Positions 20,041 through 33,797 are shown, counted from the first letter of the stretch. The stretch: DNA of 64,000 bases from Thuidium tamariscinum (GCA_947034885.2 OX344751.2:37477082-37541081); one strand, 5' to 3'. Made by a program: numbers and translations. Notes: generated by a model not told the origin, from the sequence alone.

Positions 20041-22139
20041 TATTACTTTGAAGGAGTGTGATATGTTATTATATATCCTTAGAATTTGTTTAAATTTTTA
20101 ATATTTTGTTAAATTTTTTAACAAATTTATCTAATTATATAGCATAGAAAATGTTGTATAGAACTTCTCTAAAGTATCAACCTTTCTAAAGTAGTATTAA
20201 TACCCAAGTCCCAACTTGGGTTGCATATGGATGTCATTAATGCAATGACCATCTCTATTACTCATATAATATAGTGAGATTAGTCTTGGCTCTATTACTT
20301 TAAAGAAGTTCTATTCTATTGGGACATCTCCACTTTAAGGTTTATTACTTGATAGCCACTAAAACATGTGGTATTCATTGTAGCATTAGTCATTTCTATA
20401 ATAATCAATGCGCTTCAATAGGCAATAAAAAGTGTTAATTTTGTTCGAGCTATGTAAAAAGAAGAAGAAATGAGATCAATGGAAAGGGGGTTGAAATTTT
20501 ATATAGTAAATTCTAAATTTTATTTATTTTTTGGTGGTAAACATGTTTTGAAGACTTTACAAGGGTAATATTATTGATTTAAGATTTCACAATGCTTAAA
20601 AAACTGACAAACATCTAATATGATTTAGGTCCACTAAATAATGTTGTTTAATGTTTCTTTCATAATCACACATATTGTAATACTAGTATGTATCTCTAAG
20701 AGACTATTTCCTATCTTTAATGGTTTGTTGGGGCTTGTTGCTATGGTGAATGCTAATGCATCTAAACACTACGTATCTATATACATTGCATTTATCAATG
20801 TACCAATAATCAGAGTATCTTAAGAGGTGGATGCTTTTAGAGCCTTATGTAATTTCAACATCAAAATTCATGACTAAATCTATGAATGTTCCAAGAACTT
20901 CTCAAAAATATGAAACTATTTGAGTATGCTACTAATTCTATTTTTCTTTCAATATATTTATTAAAAAATATTTCAAGATGTCAAACTCTCCTAAATTGAA
21001 AATCAATTCTTAAATATTTGCTTTATAGACCTACCTTAGTGCTAATTGCCAAGTGAATGTGGCAACATTAGGGAGCTTGATTCAAGGGAAATATACTTGG
21101 TTTTTACTCTTTTAATAATAGAATATATATTGAATGAATTGAGATTCTTTCTCATTAATGTTTACTAGGCATAGTAAAATTCAAGTGCAAATACAAGATA
21201 ATGTTTAGAACAACATTTATTATTTAAAATTAGTAACCAATAGTTGCCTCCAATACAATAAGTGTATTTGTTAAATACTCGATTGAACACAATAAAACTC
21301 TATCCAAACAATATAACCTAATTATGAGAATACAATGCCTAATTCATTGTTCAATACATTAAAAACATTATGAAAACATAACTACACATGCAAATACAAT
21401 ATCTAATTCATTGGTTCCATCATCAATGTGATCTAAGTAGCCCAATCTTCATTCTTGAATCATTCTTCTACTTGTTATAAGTAATAGGAAGCTTGATTTA
21501 AATCAATCCTCAAATAAGACAAAGTAGTTCACATTTCATTGGAATTTGCCAAAATGGTTATTGCAAAAAGAGTGTCATAAATAATAGAAATTGGAAATAA
21601 ACCAATGTGTAATAATCATAATAGTGGTTTTGGTATTTATTTTGAAACATCATCTCAATAGAGTCCATTTTTGTAGAAGTATCATACTATCTGGGATGTC
21701 GTAGCTGTCATCCCTGGTTTGTATTAGTTGCCCCCCCTTTCTAAAAACATTTAGAGGCCGTTGATTGTTTTTGAAGAAAAATACTTGCCTTGCTTATCAC
21801 TGTTGATTTCACAAAAAATCACAAGCCATTGATCTTGTGAAATTTAATCTGAGCCGTCCAATACAATCAAATACAAACACAAAAATGAATATTGAATACA
21901 AACATAGTATCATATACAAATACATAGCGAATATGGATGCAAGTGTAGGTTTTGATATGGATATGGATACATATATGATATAGTACTAAAATATGAATAC
22001 AAATACCAGATATGGGACATGAGATAATTGTCCCATATTGTTTGTTAGTTATAGTGGTCTCTGGAAATTACAATAGGGGATGAAAATTTTTTAAATTTTT
22101 AAATTTTTAAATATTTTGGAGAGGGGGGAAGGGGGGCAA
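20041..22139. other. AT-rich intergenic DNA, no gene seen
   Basis: No supported coding region. Poly-purine and AT-rich tracts are common, and a G-rich run (GGAGAGGGGGGAAGGGGGG) precedes the probable solo LTR. Confidence 0.55.
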
Positions 22140-22628
22140 TGTTAGGACTTACAATTATGATTACATCATATTAGCTAATTACAACTTGATAACCCTACTA
22201 CGATCGGTCACTCTCCGTAGTTGTATGACAATGGAGGCTCGATGATCCCTCATCAGACTACAACAGCAGGCGGCCTATTGAGGTCATGAATCAACCTCTC
22301 ATCAGTCACCGATAATCTCCGATCTCATAGGTGTGAACCCTATCTCAACTTCGAAGTTTGGATACAAGAGGAAATCACCAAACCATGCATTCATGACACA
22401 TAACAAGGTAAGATTACGAAAGCAACAAGTATTTCATGAACACATGAGTAGCATGGAAATCGAACATCTATATTGACAAAATATCACGTGAGAGACAAGC
22501 CCTCTCACCTGGCCTTTAATGGGAGGAGAGAGATGAAGCTACTCTCCCACAACTGTTGTAACCGTCACTTATAATCCGTATAACTTGGTAACTAGTGAAG
22601 TCCAACTGTTACGACCCAGTTCGTAACA
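22140..22628. mobile_element. Probable solo LTR
   Basis: A 489-bp block, less AT-rich than its surroundings, starts TGTTAGGACT and ends AGTTCGTAACA, so the termini are inverted with one mismatch in about 11 and follow the TG...CA rule. The 5-bp flanks are GGCAA and GGCGG, only a partial match, so the target duplication is decayed or the call is wrong. No internal element domains are nearby, which fits a solo LTR left by recombination. Confidence 0.4.
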
Positions 22629-25425
22629 GGCGGGGAGGGGGTTAAGGTGAAAAGTTTTTAGATTTTAAATTTTTTGTGGGTGCAGTTATTGCCTCTTTTG
22701 GGTGTACCGTTTATAACTATGCCAATGCACCCTAAAGAGGTAGTAATTGCTTGTCACATACTAAGACCTTGTAAGTATTGCCTCATATAATTGTTGTCTT
22801 TATTTGATTTTATTCTCTTCTTTTGCAAGATAGTTGATTAAGCATCATTGAATAAGATTGAACATCAAACTTACATATTGTATGATGGAAGAACAACTTT
22901 GTTATGAATAGAATAACTATGATAAGTAAAAGAGACTCTAGAAGATTTCCAACCTTGATGCCTATTCATTTATTTAATTTTGAATGTCATTTAAAATGCA
23001 AGTACAATAGTAACATAATTCCTTTGAAACTCAAACATGATATTATTGAGTCAGGTAAGTTTATTTTGGCATCCTTCACTATTTCCATCTTTGTTTCATC
23101 ATTGAATGTCTTGATACAATTAAAGCTATCATTATATGTGTGTGTCTCTATATATATATATCAATGCTTTTTCACCACTTAGGAGTGAGAAAAAACTCTC
23201 ATCTAGTTTCATGGAAATATTGAGGCCTACCATTGTATTTTCAATGTTAGTTTTAGGCATTCTTGTTAGAAGGAGGAGGAAACAACACCTTGACACTATT
23301 TTGCTTGGTAGGTTTGCCCACTTGATAGTTGTGCCTTCTTTGTGGTGAAATAAAGCTTCTACTTATATCATAAAAATACAAACTCTTGTTGTTGCAAAAA
23401 ATTCAGAATACAATTAGCCTACCAAAGACCTCAAAGACTAAATATGACCAATGAATGACTTTAAGAAAAACTCTAAAAACTAAAAATGCACCTATGCATT
23501 CAAAAATCTCATAAATATTTGGTTGACTACTTCAATAATAGGGCCTTTCTTTCTACAATTGATTACATTTGGCATTTGGCTTGAAACATCTGAGGGAATG
23601 TTTTGTATCCTTTGAATGGTTTTAGGATGGTATATTAGGATGGGAAAAAAATTCATTCAATTGGGTAAGGAGGGAATTGCTCATTTGCATTTTGCAATAT
23701 AAACTTGTATATTCCCTCATATTGGCTTTTTTACATAAAAAGATTTTCAATCCATGGATCAATATGTAGTGTATTTTGGCAACTTCAACCTCTTTGTTTT
23801 CCAAATGTGAATTTGAACCATCAATTGATTTTTTTGAAATTAGATTCAATAAATGAAATGAAATCAATAAAATTTGGTTTCTGCTTAAACTTGAAAATTC
23901 TTAAATAAAACGTTTTATTAAAATTTGAACTTTGGACCTACAATCATGGTCTTTTGGTGTTCTAATAATAAAAAGGTATTATAATATTTTTATTCCCTGA
24001 TATTCTTCACTACAATATCCAATAGCAAACATGATTATTTTGTTTATTTGAGTTATTTGTAAAGTCCCCCCCACTTTGGGCATGCCTTTTTTTGAAGTTG
24101 AGAAGGCAACTATAGTTGAAGCGTCAAACATTTTTGCAAGATACTTATGTCATACGACTTCAAAAGTAGGGACCAGACTTTTTTAGGCACCATTTTGATG
24201 GAAAAATAAGTTTCATACCCACTTTTATTTCAACTTTTTTAACTCAACTCGCTTTTTCACAAAACTCATGGGTTTAAACCCCAGTTTCGTGTACTTTACG
24301 AATAACTCAATTGTGTGAAAAAAATGACTAGAATTCATATCAAATACAAACCTTACTCAAAAACTCTAAAATTTCTTAATGGAAGTATACCCTTAACTTC
24401 AAACTATATCAATATATTTATGTTGAGGAATTTCTAAAAAATTTGAAGATAAATAGAAACTTCACTTCAAAAGCTTTATATTGTTAGTTTGCTCTGAATA
24501 AACCTTTTTGAATGTCAAAGTCTAGTTTCTAGGAAAAAAAGGTTTAAAGTTTTGATGCAATGTATTTTGATGCAATGTCTAGTCAATAAACTACTCTATA
24601 TATAAAATAAATAACTATAGAAATATCTTAAATCTAATTCAATGCTAAGAATATAGCATCAACAAAGTTGCATACAAAAAATTGGATGAAAATCATTTGT
24701 TTTCTAATATGCACAAAGTTTATTTGACTATCCCAAAGACATGTTTTGAGGATTTTGCAAAGTTACCTTGGTAATAAAATATTCTTAGGGATGGATTAGC
24801 ATAAGTTCTAGGAAAAAAATTCAATTTAAATTTTGTCTTTTTGCAAAATTTTTTTGCTATCCATTGAATTCAGTTTTGAACTTTTTGTGCTATAAATTTT
24901 GCTCCTAGGCACTAATTGAAATAAAAACTATTTTTCCACAAAGTTAATTAGTTTTTCTATCTTATGAAAAAGTTTGAAAAAGTTTCACCAAAAATTGAGG
25001 TCATAGGAACCTATGTGAAATCCATTTTGTCCCTTGAGGAAACAACAATCCTTTAGAGTTAATCATTTATGACTACAACATTTTGCATCCAATGGGTGCC
25101 ATGAAATCTTTGAATGTGGGACAAAAGTGCAACTATTCATCCTTGGAATTTTGTGAAAAAAGAAAGATCTTCTATAGTATTCTCACTTCCAGTTTGTGCT
25201 TTTGAATTTTTTAAATTGTTGATTCCTATAGAATCAAAATGGATGATTTCATGGTCACTAGTGTCTGTCTTCAAGGATTGACCCCATTATAGTGCCAACA
25301 CCAATTCATAGCTATTAGATGACTAGAAGATGACTTAGAAAGAGACTAAAAGTGTTTTTTCATACATTTTTGCTTATTGACTTTTTAGTGAGGGTTATGA
25401 AGAGTACCTAATTGACTTTATAGTC
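22629..25425. other. AT-rich intergenic DNA, no gene seen
   Basis: No supported gene. Around 24860-25060 the sequence is the diverged reverse complement of the repeat beginning near 4732 (shared: ATTTGTCCCTTGAGGAA-like end, GAAAAACTAA, ATTGAAATAAAAACTAT). Part of 23340-23450 resembles 45560-45660 in reverse. Confidence 0.5.
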
Positions 25426-25429
25426 ATGT

Positions 25430-25955
25430 TAGTGTTTTTCACATAAATGAGAAGTTAGGAAAAAATGGTTTTCAAAATATGCTATTTTAGTGTATTTTGG
25501 GAAGTTGTTGCCCCTTCCTTTAGATCTGAAATTTCCTTACAAAATGACATTTTTTGAATTTGAGCCCAACTAATAAAATGCACTTCCTCTATTCTAGTTT
25601 CTACTCCAATCATAATATTGAATATTTTATTCCATTTTGAACTTTGGATGTGTTTTCAATGTCTATTATGTTCTAAATATAAAATTATACGGAAATTGAG
25701 TTTGAACCATAATGTTTGTCAATGTAATATACATCCATTTTTTGAAATAATTTCCATTTGATGTAATTTTTCTTCACTTTTTCTTTAGAAATTCTCCAAA
25801 AATCAATTCTTCACAAAAAATCTAAATTTTTTGTGAAGTGTAGAAGACATGTAATTTCATCTTTGAAAAATAAACATAAAAATTTTCATACATATCTAGT
25901 TCAAAAATGACAACAAATTGAGTGATGGGCAATGGGGCTTGATATCAGTGGTTAG
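25430..25955 (+). repeat. Direct segmental repeat, copy A (CpG-depleted)
   Basis: Matches 26528-27080 in the same orientation along its whole length, from TGCTATTTTAGTGTATTTTG through ACAACAAATTGAGTG. This copy has TG or CA at many places where the other copy has CG. Confidence 0.8.
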
Positions 25956-25984
25956 TAGTGTGCCTTGTGTTGATGCTAAAATAA

Positions 25985-26515
25985 GAACTAAAGTTAAAGT
26001 AATTTTAAAATTTTTGAGATCCATAAAAACTTTGACACCATAGGTTATAACACCACAAAACCAAGCCCATGCACCCCTCCTCGCTGAGAGCTTTCCAACG
26101 GTACCAAGTACACTACCGTCGGATGCACAGGCTGGGAGATCTCAATGTGACAAATAAAACAAAACAAAACAAAGTAAACTACCTGTCTTAAGGTATAGAC
26201 TAGTGTGCCTTGTGTCATTGCCACAATCAAATCTAATTTTTGAATGTAAATAAAAGTTTGAAATTCAATAATTTTTTCACCGTAGGTCCAAATGCCATGA
26301 AACAAAGTCAATGCATCCCCCTTGCCAAGGGCTTTCCGACGATACGAAGATTACGACTAAAATCAAAATAAAAGTAATTTTCTAAAATTTTAATACATTA
26401 AAACTTTGAAATTCAATAACTTTCTTGCTATAAGTTGGAACACCACGAAACAAAGCCTGTGCACCCCTCCTCGCCAAGAGCTTTCCAGCGGTACCAAGCA
26501 CGTGAACTGAGTTCT
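25985..26515 (+). repeat. Three imperfect repeats with conserved TGCACCCCTCC...GAGCTTTCC core
   Basis: Cores lie around 26069, 26310 and 26459: ATGCACCCCTCCTCGC, ATGCATCCCCCTTGCC and GTGCACCCCTCCTCGCC, each followed by a GCTTTCC-CGRTACC block and preceded by an AAACTTTGA-CACCA block. It lies between the two copies of the larger direct repeat. Confidence 0.65.
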
Positions 26516-26527
26516 TAGTCTAACTAA

Positions 26528-27080
26528 TGTTTGTTTTCATGTAGTTGAGAAGTAATTAGAGAAAACGGATGGTAAAATTTGCTATTTTAGTGTATTTTGA
26601 GAAATTGAGTAAATCTGAAATTTCTCCTGGAAAACGACATTTTTTGGATTTGAGGCCAACTAACGAAATGGAGGTCCTCTACTCTAGTTTCTTCTCCAAT
26701 TTGAATTTTGGAAAAATTTGCAAAATTGAATATTTTATTGCAATTTGAACTTGGGCTGTATTTTTAATGTCCACTGCATTCTGATTATAGATGTATACGG
26801 CAAATCAATTCACACCATGATGTTTGTCATTGTAACGTTCACACATGATAAAATTTTCAGATTTTTTGAGATTATTTTCTATATGATTTTTTCTTCATTT
26901 TCACTTCAGAAAATTTCAGAAAATACAACTTTCCTGAAAAAAAATCTGAAATTTCCGTGAAGTACATAGGAAATGTAGTTTCATCTCGGAAAAATAAAAT
27001 AAAAAATTTTCATACACATCTGGTTACAAAATGGCAACAAATTGAGTGTTGGGCAGTGAGCTCTGAAACCAGTGGTTATA
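26528..27080 (+). repeat. Direct segmental repeat, copy B (CpG-rich)
   Basis: The partner of 25430-25955. CG dinucleotides are retained in AACGACA, AACGAAATGG, GTAACGTTC, TTCCGTG and CTCGGAAA. The repeat ends about 400 bp before the CPSF73 start codon. Confidence 0.8.
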
Positions 27081-27478
27081 TGCCCGGCGTTTCAGGGTTA
27101 AGGGTAAGGGTCTCCAGGACGTTGGGCATCCCCACCAAGGACAATCGTTTCCCACCCGAATGCTGCCCACCAAGTGTGTCCATTTACATTTGCGTTCCTT
27201 TGCTTCCGGCCTGCGTCGCTATCGCCGAAAGGTGCAGTGGAGAAGCGAATACGATTTTGTCCTTAAATCTTATTAATAGCACTCTTTCATGCCTTGGTCT
27301 CCAAGACATTTAGAGCGCAGAATCAAGTGAGCATTGGCCCTGTGACCAGTGTTCGCGTGTTTCCTCGAGGACTTTACCTTGCAATCCCATCGGAGGTGTT
27401 TATTGTCCCATTTCTGATGTCGGGAATTCGCAACTGATTAGGGCTACGGGACCGGGATAGAGGGAGAAGGGGGGCATC

Positions 27479-30400
27479 ATGTCGAAACGCAAGGATCCGG
27501 CGACGGTGGTGAAAGGGGAGGGGGACAAGCTGGAGGTCACTCCTCTCGGAGCGGGAAACGAGGTCGGGCGGTCGTGTGTGTACATGACCTACAAGGGCAA
27601 GACGGTCATGGTATGGACACTCAAACCTCGGTGATCACAATTTTGCATTGGGACGCAGTTTGAATGTCTGGTCAGTTCGCTTCAGTCAAGGATAGCGTGG
27701 CAATTGTGCATTTATTTTGGAGAGGGTTTGGGTGTAACACATTTCCAGATATTTCTTTACAGTAATTTGCACTCTGTTTAATTGCCAGAAATTTTTGTGA
27801 TTTTGATGATGCGAGGGTTTGACTCCAGGAAGCTCTCACGAATTTTTGTTGATTTTCTCGTTTTCTGTCTTGGATTGGTGCAGTTTGATTGTGGAATCCA
27901 TCCTGGTTACTCTGGCATGGCAGCGTTACCCTACTTCGATGAGATTGATCCTATCAGCATTGATGTTCTGCTCGTGACGCAGTGAGTTATCTTTTAGTAT
28001 CTCAGCAATTAATGAAATTTTTGAGTTGAGGTTTAGGATTTTGCATTACTGATCGAGTCATGAGAGGGTTATCGTTAAACCCAGAATGGTTTCAATGGGT
28101 GCCACGTTTGGAGAGGTGGTCATAAACCCTAAACCCTAAAATCGTGAGTTGCACTCTCTCACGGCTGATTGCCTTACATAATTGTGCTGTAACCATAATA
28201 CTTCGGGCTTAAAGTCAACAAGCCTTCTGCTGCTGGTTCAATCACAAATCTAAAATATTGTTAACACCTATTCATGACATTATTCACGAGATTTAACCCT
28301 ACTTTCCTATTAAAACTAGGTCAGCACTTTCACCTAATTCTAATGTGATTATTGCTGTTGGGAGTAGTAATGACTGAAGGGGTTAATGTTGACGTAAGGG
28401 TAGGAGTGGTATGGTGGAGCTGCTACGCAATCCTGGTGTTACATAGGAAATCTAAGGCGACAGCGATAAGATCAAGTGTCCTATTTGTTCAAGTGTATAG
28501 ATAGAGTACCCTTAAGAATTATTTCTACCGAAATTCAATCAGATCAATCTTCTAAGGTTTCCTTTTCTTGTAATTTATTTTATTAAGCCCTCACGGGGAC
28601 CACTATTCTGACCTTATTTCAAATTCTACTCGCTTTTCTCCCTAAGGTTTTTGATTACTGGTCTTCATCTGCAAAGGTCTTCGAAGCATCGGGCTGGTCG
28701 AAGAAACTCTATGTCGAATTTTCTTCCGTCGGTTCTCAATAGGACAATTCAGTCTTGTAGTAGACTCAGCAGGTGCTCTGGTTTGAATGTCTGTGGATGT
28801 GGTTGGATTTTCCTGACACAAGCTTTCATTTTTCAATGTGCAGTTTTCATCTGGATCATTGTGCATCGCTCCCTTATTTCCTGGAGAAGGTCAAGATACT
28901 TTCATTTTCCGTTCTTTTGATAATTTTGATGACGAACTGTGTGTGAAATGTTGTCCGACAGTTTCTTTTATTAATCCAATTGTATTCTTCCAAAACCAAG
29001 TGATTATGAGTTTGTGGATTTGCAGACCAACTTCAAAGGGAGGGTGTTCATGACACATGCCACTAAAGCTATCTACAAACTTCTTCTATCAGATTTCGTC
29101 AAGATCAGCAAGGTGTCAGTGGACGACATGTTATATGATGAACACGACATTGCTCGAACGATGGAGAAAATTGAGGTGAGTACACGTTTGCTGTCCCAGG
29201 CAGTGATGTGTTCCTTGATAGAGATTCTCTACTGTATCCAGGATTTGCAGGGATACATATCTGTATTGCAACTGAGCAGAAGTAATGTAGATGATACTCT
29301 TTCCGTCACATTAAGGACTTTAACCAATATGTCGGGAGATCAGTATAGAGCCATGGAGAGATCAGTTTGGGAACAAGTTCCAAATCTGTTGAGATCAAAT
29401 TCTTATCTGTGTATAAAATTCGTATGCAATTTCAAGTGGGAGGTTGTGTACCACTACAAGTGACAGTGGGCAACCCCATTTCCATTCAAAGATCAGCGGC
29501 CATAGACTTATAGCCAAGTCATGCTTACACCACTTGCTAATTGAAGGCCTGGTAAGGATATGACTAGATGAGTTGGTGGTAACAGAGTTAGCGTAGGAGA
29601 GGGGATCAGATCCCTAAAGGTTGTAATATCCTCTAACTTATATCTTTACTCTGATGATGTCAGGTTATCGATTTTCATCAAACCATGGAAGTGAATGGAA
29701 TCAGATTCTGGTGTTATACAGCAGGTCATGTGTTGGGTGCAGCCATGTTCATGGTAGACATAGCTGGCATGCGAGTTCTCTACACTGGGGATTACTCATG
29801 TGAGGAAGATCGCCATCTTCGTGCTGCTGAAATGCCTCACTTTTCGCCTGATGTCTGCATCATAGAATCCACATACGGTGTGCAAATTCACCAGCCACGA
29901 ATCATGCGAGAAAGAAGATTTACTGATACCGTTGCTCAGACTGTTAGTCAGGTACTAAATACTGTTCTTTCAACTCTCCTTCTCCAACACGAGATCAATT
30001 TTTGGTTTGAGACGAGGTGTATGCTTGCTGTTTACTCTATCCTGCTTTTCCAGTAGATCTAATGCGATTCAAGCATTTGTTTTATTTTCAAAGTTTGAAG
30101 GCTTCTTGGCTTAAAAGTTAAGCTTTTGGGGATCCTTTGGGCTTCTGAGGGCCGGTTTACACTTCTCCAGACATATCTTGAGGATAAGCAAAAAATTGTG
30201 GCCAAGACGTAATTTCTAATTGTAGTTCCCAGTACACGGTAGGAAGACATCAAAGAATGAATAGGCGATTTGATTTTGTTTAAGCACTTTGTGTGCTGAT
30301 GTTGACTAGAGCACTCCACAAAATTGTCAAACAGAGAAGATCGTTAACCAAGAATTGTGTACAAATCCATGTCATTTATCTTGTCTTGTCAAGATTCTTT

Positions 30401-33019
30401 GTCCATGACTGTCTGGACTAAATGAAAAACATTGATCAATCGCGTTGCTTGGATTTCTCAACTATTTTTGAAGTGTCTTATTCTCAAAGCTTATCTCGAC
30501 AAAGATGCAAACCGACCTTGATTTTTGCATAAGCAAGTTTCGTGGTATTTAGCGTTACAATTTGTGCTGTGATTTTGCTGTTTACTTTATATTTGGAGCC
30601 AATTGCATGTGCGTAACTTGTTTTGTTTCCTTGGAGTTCGCGCTTATAGATTTTTTTACTGTTAATATATGATAACCAAGTGATCTGTCAACAGGGTGGT
30701 AAGGTCCTAATTCCTGCCTTCGCCCTTGGACGAGCACAAGAGCTGCTTTTGATCCTGGATGAATATTGGGAAGCGCACCCTGAGCTTCAACACATACCTA
30801 TCTTCTACGCATCTCCTCTGGCGAAGAAATGCATGGCAGTGTATCAGACGTATATCAATGCCATGAATGACCGTATTCAGAAGCAGTTCGAGGTACAGTT
30901 TTCTCCAATTCTTGTTTTCTTGAGTCCAATGTAGTTACAGTGCACTCCAGGCCATCGACTCTTAACTGGCATACCTTTGCTACTAATCGCTGTGCTCTAG
31001 AGTAGTTTACATTCTCTCTCAGTATTTTATTGTTTTAGGCCCCGCCCAAGAAGCAAGTTTAGCTAACTGGAAATCCCCGCACTGCCCCGGTTAGCACATT
31101 GGCTAACCCCCTCTTATGAAATGAAGTTTCATTCATTTCCACCTGTTCTCTTCACTCCTCAGCTTGGGACAAGAAAACTAAAACAATGGTTTGAAGTGCT
31201 ATAATCTACCCTTGCCAACCAAGCAGCAGCAGTTATCTAACTTGAGAGTCCGAACTCCTCATTAAATACCTAGCAACACAATAGGTTAGGTAACTTCCAC
31301 CTACATATTTTCTTGCAATTACTGTGGACCACGATAATTCAAAAGATTGTGGTTCAATTGAGTAATGAACCTTCATATTCATTATAGATACTTCAACCCG
31401 CACTAAGTTTGGACACCATGGATTCCTCCCCCACAAGTAATTTCACGAAATACCTAAACACTTATTTAGCTGATTGGTTGGTAATACATGGTTGGTGCGG
31501 AGAGGGTCTTGTGTTTATATCAACTGTTTGAATTGCTAACTTAGATAACTTGAAACCTTAACTCCCCATTAGTTACTTTGCAAGTGCAGTCTCGCAATAA
31601 GCTAGTCACTTCCAACTGGCTAATGCACATTCACCCCTGTTTACCAATTTGTGCTAGTTAGTCTGAGATTATTCCGTGTACCGGTAGTATGTACTGATTT
31701 ATGTTCATGACTTCTCTGAGATCAGGTCTCAAACCCGTTTGATTTCAAGCACATTCACCCCTTGAAAAACATCGACGACTTCGACGACGCAGGGCCGTCG
31801 GTCGTGATGGCCTCTCCAGGGAGCCTTCAAAGTGGGCTATCAAGACAGCTCTTCGACATTTGGTGCCAAGATAAGAAGAACTCGTGTGTCATCCCCGGGT
31901 ACGTAGTGGAGGGAACGCTTTCCAAGGCCATCATGAACGAGCCTAAGGAGGTGACTCTTCTCAGTGGCCTGGTGGTACCTTTGAACATGCGAGTTCATTA
32001 CATCTCTTTCTCAGCCCATGCTGACTTCACACAAACAAGTGCGTTTCTGCACGAGCTCAGACCACCAAATATCATACTGGTCCACGGAGAGGCCAATGAG
32101 ATGGGACGCTTGAAAGCCAAACTCATTACCCAATTTGCAGACCAAAACGTGAAGGTCAGTGTCCGCGGAGAATCAGCCAGTATCCTAGGCTTTCAATTAC
32201 TATTATTCTGTTTTTCATTGATACGCTTTTTGTTATCCCTTCTATTTAACTTGGAATGGAGAGTCCTATGAAATATATCAAGTTTTGATTTTGAATCGGC
32301 ACTTTGGGAAAATGAATGGAACCGTTCAGGTGCTGTCCCCCAAGAACTGCCAAACAGTGGAGATGTTTTTCAAGGGGGAGAAGATTGCCAAGGCAGTGGG
32401 GCGTCTTGCAGAGAAGCCAGCCAAGGAAGGAGATGTGGTCAGTGGACTATTAGTCCGAAAGGGCTTCACTTACCAGCTCATGGCGCCGGAGGATCTCCAC
32501 AGCTTCACCCAGCTTTCCACAGGCAGTGTCATGCAACGGCAGTCGGTGCCTTACAAGGGCACGTTCACGGTCTTGCGTCACCGGTTGCAGCAGATGTATG
32601 AGCAAGTGGAGGCCGTGGCGAAGGCTGACAGTCCAACTCTGAAGGTGCATGGAAATCTTACCGTCACTCACGAAGGAGCGGATTATGTGATTTTGCAGTG
32701 GGTGTCGGATCCCATTAGTGACATGGTAGCGGACTCCGTGGTGGCGATGATCTTGAAGCTGGACTCCCAGTCCATGTTCGCTGTGGGACGGGCGAAAGAG
32801 AAAGATGAGATCAAGATTGTGCACTCGCTGCTCGTCTCCTTGTTTGGAGACGTGGCGGTAGACGAGAAGCTACAGACTTTGACTGTTAATGTGGATGGGA
32901 CGGTGGCCACTGTAGATCACGCCAAAAAAGGCATTGAGTGTAAGGATGATAATCTCAAAGAGCGCATCAAGGTCGCTCTTCGCAGAATACAAACGGCTCT
33001 CTATCCTTTAGATGCTTAA
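27479..33019 (+). CDS. CPSF73-I: CPSF73-I, endonuclease subunit of the cleavage and polyadenylation complex
   Basis: Eight exons: 27479-27610, 27884-27981, 28844-28889, 29026-29175, 29664-29951, 30695-30892, 31726-32154 and 32330-33019, all GT-AG and in phase, giving 676 residues. The protein is a metallo-beta-lactamase/beta-CASP nuclease that cuts pre-mRNA 3' ends (and histone mRNA in animals) in the nucleus. Zinc ligands are all present: HFHLDH at 77-82 (assembled across intron 2), H164, D185, H402 and H424. EVGRSCVYM opens the fold, [21 protein letters not shown] marks the beta-CASP part, and the C-terminal 230 residues form the CPSF73-100 domain. MSKRKDP gives the shorter N-terminus expected in plants. 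C188 replaces the usual arginine in GDYSREEDRH. Confidence 0.95.
28124..28140 (+). repeat. Short interstitial telomere-type repeat (telo-box) in CPSF73-I intron 2
   Basis: AAACCCTAAACCCTAAA is two to three units of the plant telomere motif. Such telo-boxes are common near plant housekeeping genes and can bind regulators. Here it is inside an intron. Confidence 0.5.
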
Positions 33020-33399
33020 TCTTCTCTCTCCCTTCTGCAAGTTGAACTGCTTCCAGTGAATCACCTGTTGTTCTTGCTCCCAACCAGCACGAACAAGTGC
33101 TTCTATTGGTTTTCATTTTGTAACCAATTTGTGCGCATTGCTACGTTGATGCTGGAATTAAGTTACTTCATGGGAATTGAATTAACCAAGAATCTACAAA
33201 TTTAAGATAGCCGAAGGTGATTGGACTTTAGTAGCTGTAAGTTCATACGGCTAAACTTCCAGGGGGTGCACGATAAGCCCAGAAAGTCACATTCTAGAAT
33301 AGGTGTGAAGGAGATGTAGTTGGAGAAACAATCAGTATATATCTTTTATGGCCCGGTGCCAAATTACAAGCTCAATTTAATACATTTGCCTTATTATAT
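33020..33399. other. 3' UTR and flank of CPSF73-I
   Basis: Mixed-composition sequence after the stop codon, with no open frame of note. It probably holds the CPSF73-I 3' UTR. AT content rises and the next MITE begins at 33400. Confidence 0.5.
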
Positions 33400-33797
33400 G
33401 GTAGAGGGGCCCATTACTAACCAGTACCCCATCAACAAACAATTGGGTATTGTATTTCCAACCAAGTTTGAAATGGATTTCTATTTTCTCCTTGGAATGT
33501 GTGTTTTTGTACTTTTTAAAGGTTTAGACCAGTAAATTAACAATACATGAGTGAGTAAGAAAATAGAAATTGATGAGGAGGAAAATAGTTCTTAAATGAT
33601 TAGAATTGGATGACTCTAGATGTTGGTCATGAGTCAAGTCCAATTTTTGCCTTTCAAGTTTCATAGTAATTTTAATTCTAGAGATAAAATTACCAAATTT
33701 TTGCAATTCCTATCATTTTTGCCAATGCATGTAAGAATATTGTGATCCTAGATCATGTCCAAATATGTTTAATTTATTGGTTATGGATCCCTCTACC
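33400..33797. mobile_element. MITE with GGTAGAGGGATCCAT-type termini, copy 2
   Basis: Begins GGTAGAGGGGCCCATTACT and ends with the complement of GGTAGAGGGATCCATAACC. The body is the reverse complement of 14304-14714 (shared: CATGAGTCAAGTCCA, TTTGCAATCCC-like and TAACTTATTGGTC-like blocks). ATAT borders both ends. Confidence 0.65.

Noticed and set aside
22140-22628. Complete LTR retrotransposon
   Set aside because: Only one LTR-like block is present, with no internal domains; at most a solo LTR, and its target duplication is imperfect.
29014-29463. Single 149-codon protein
   Set aside because: Only 29026-29175 is a real exon of CPSF73-I; the rest runs through a GT donor into intron.
32450-32824. 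Minus-strand frame of about 125 codons
   Set aside because: Shadow of the last CPSF73-I exon.
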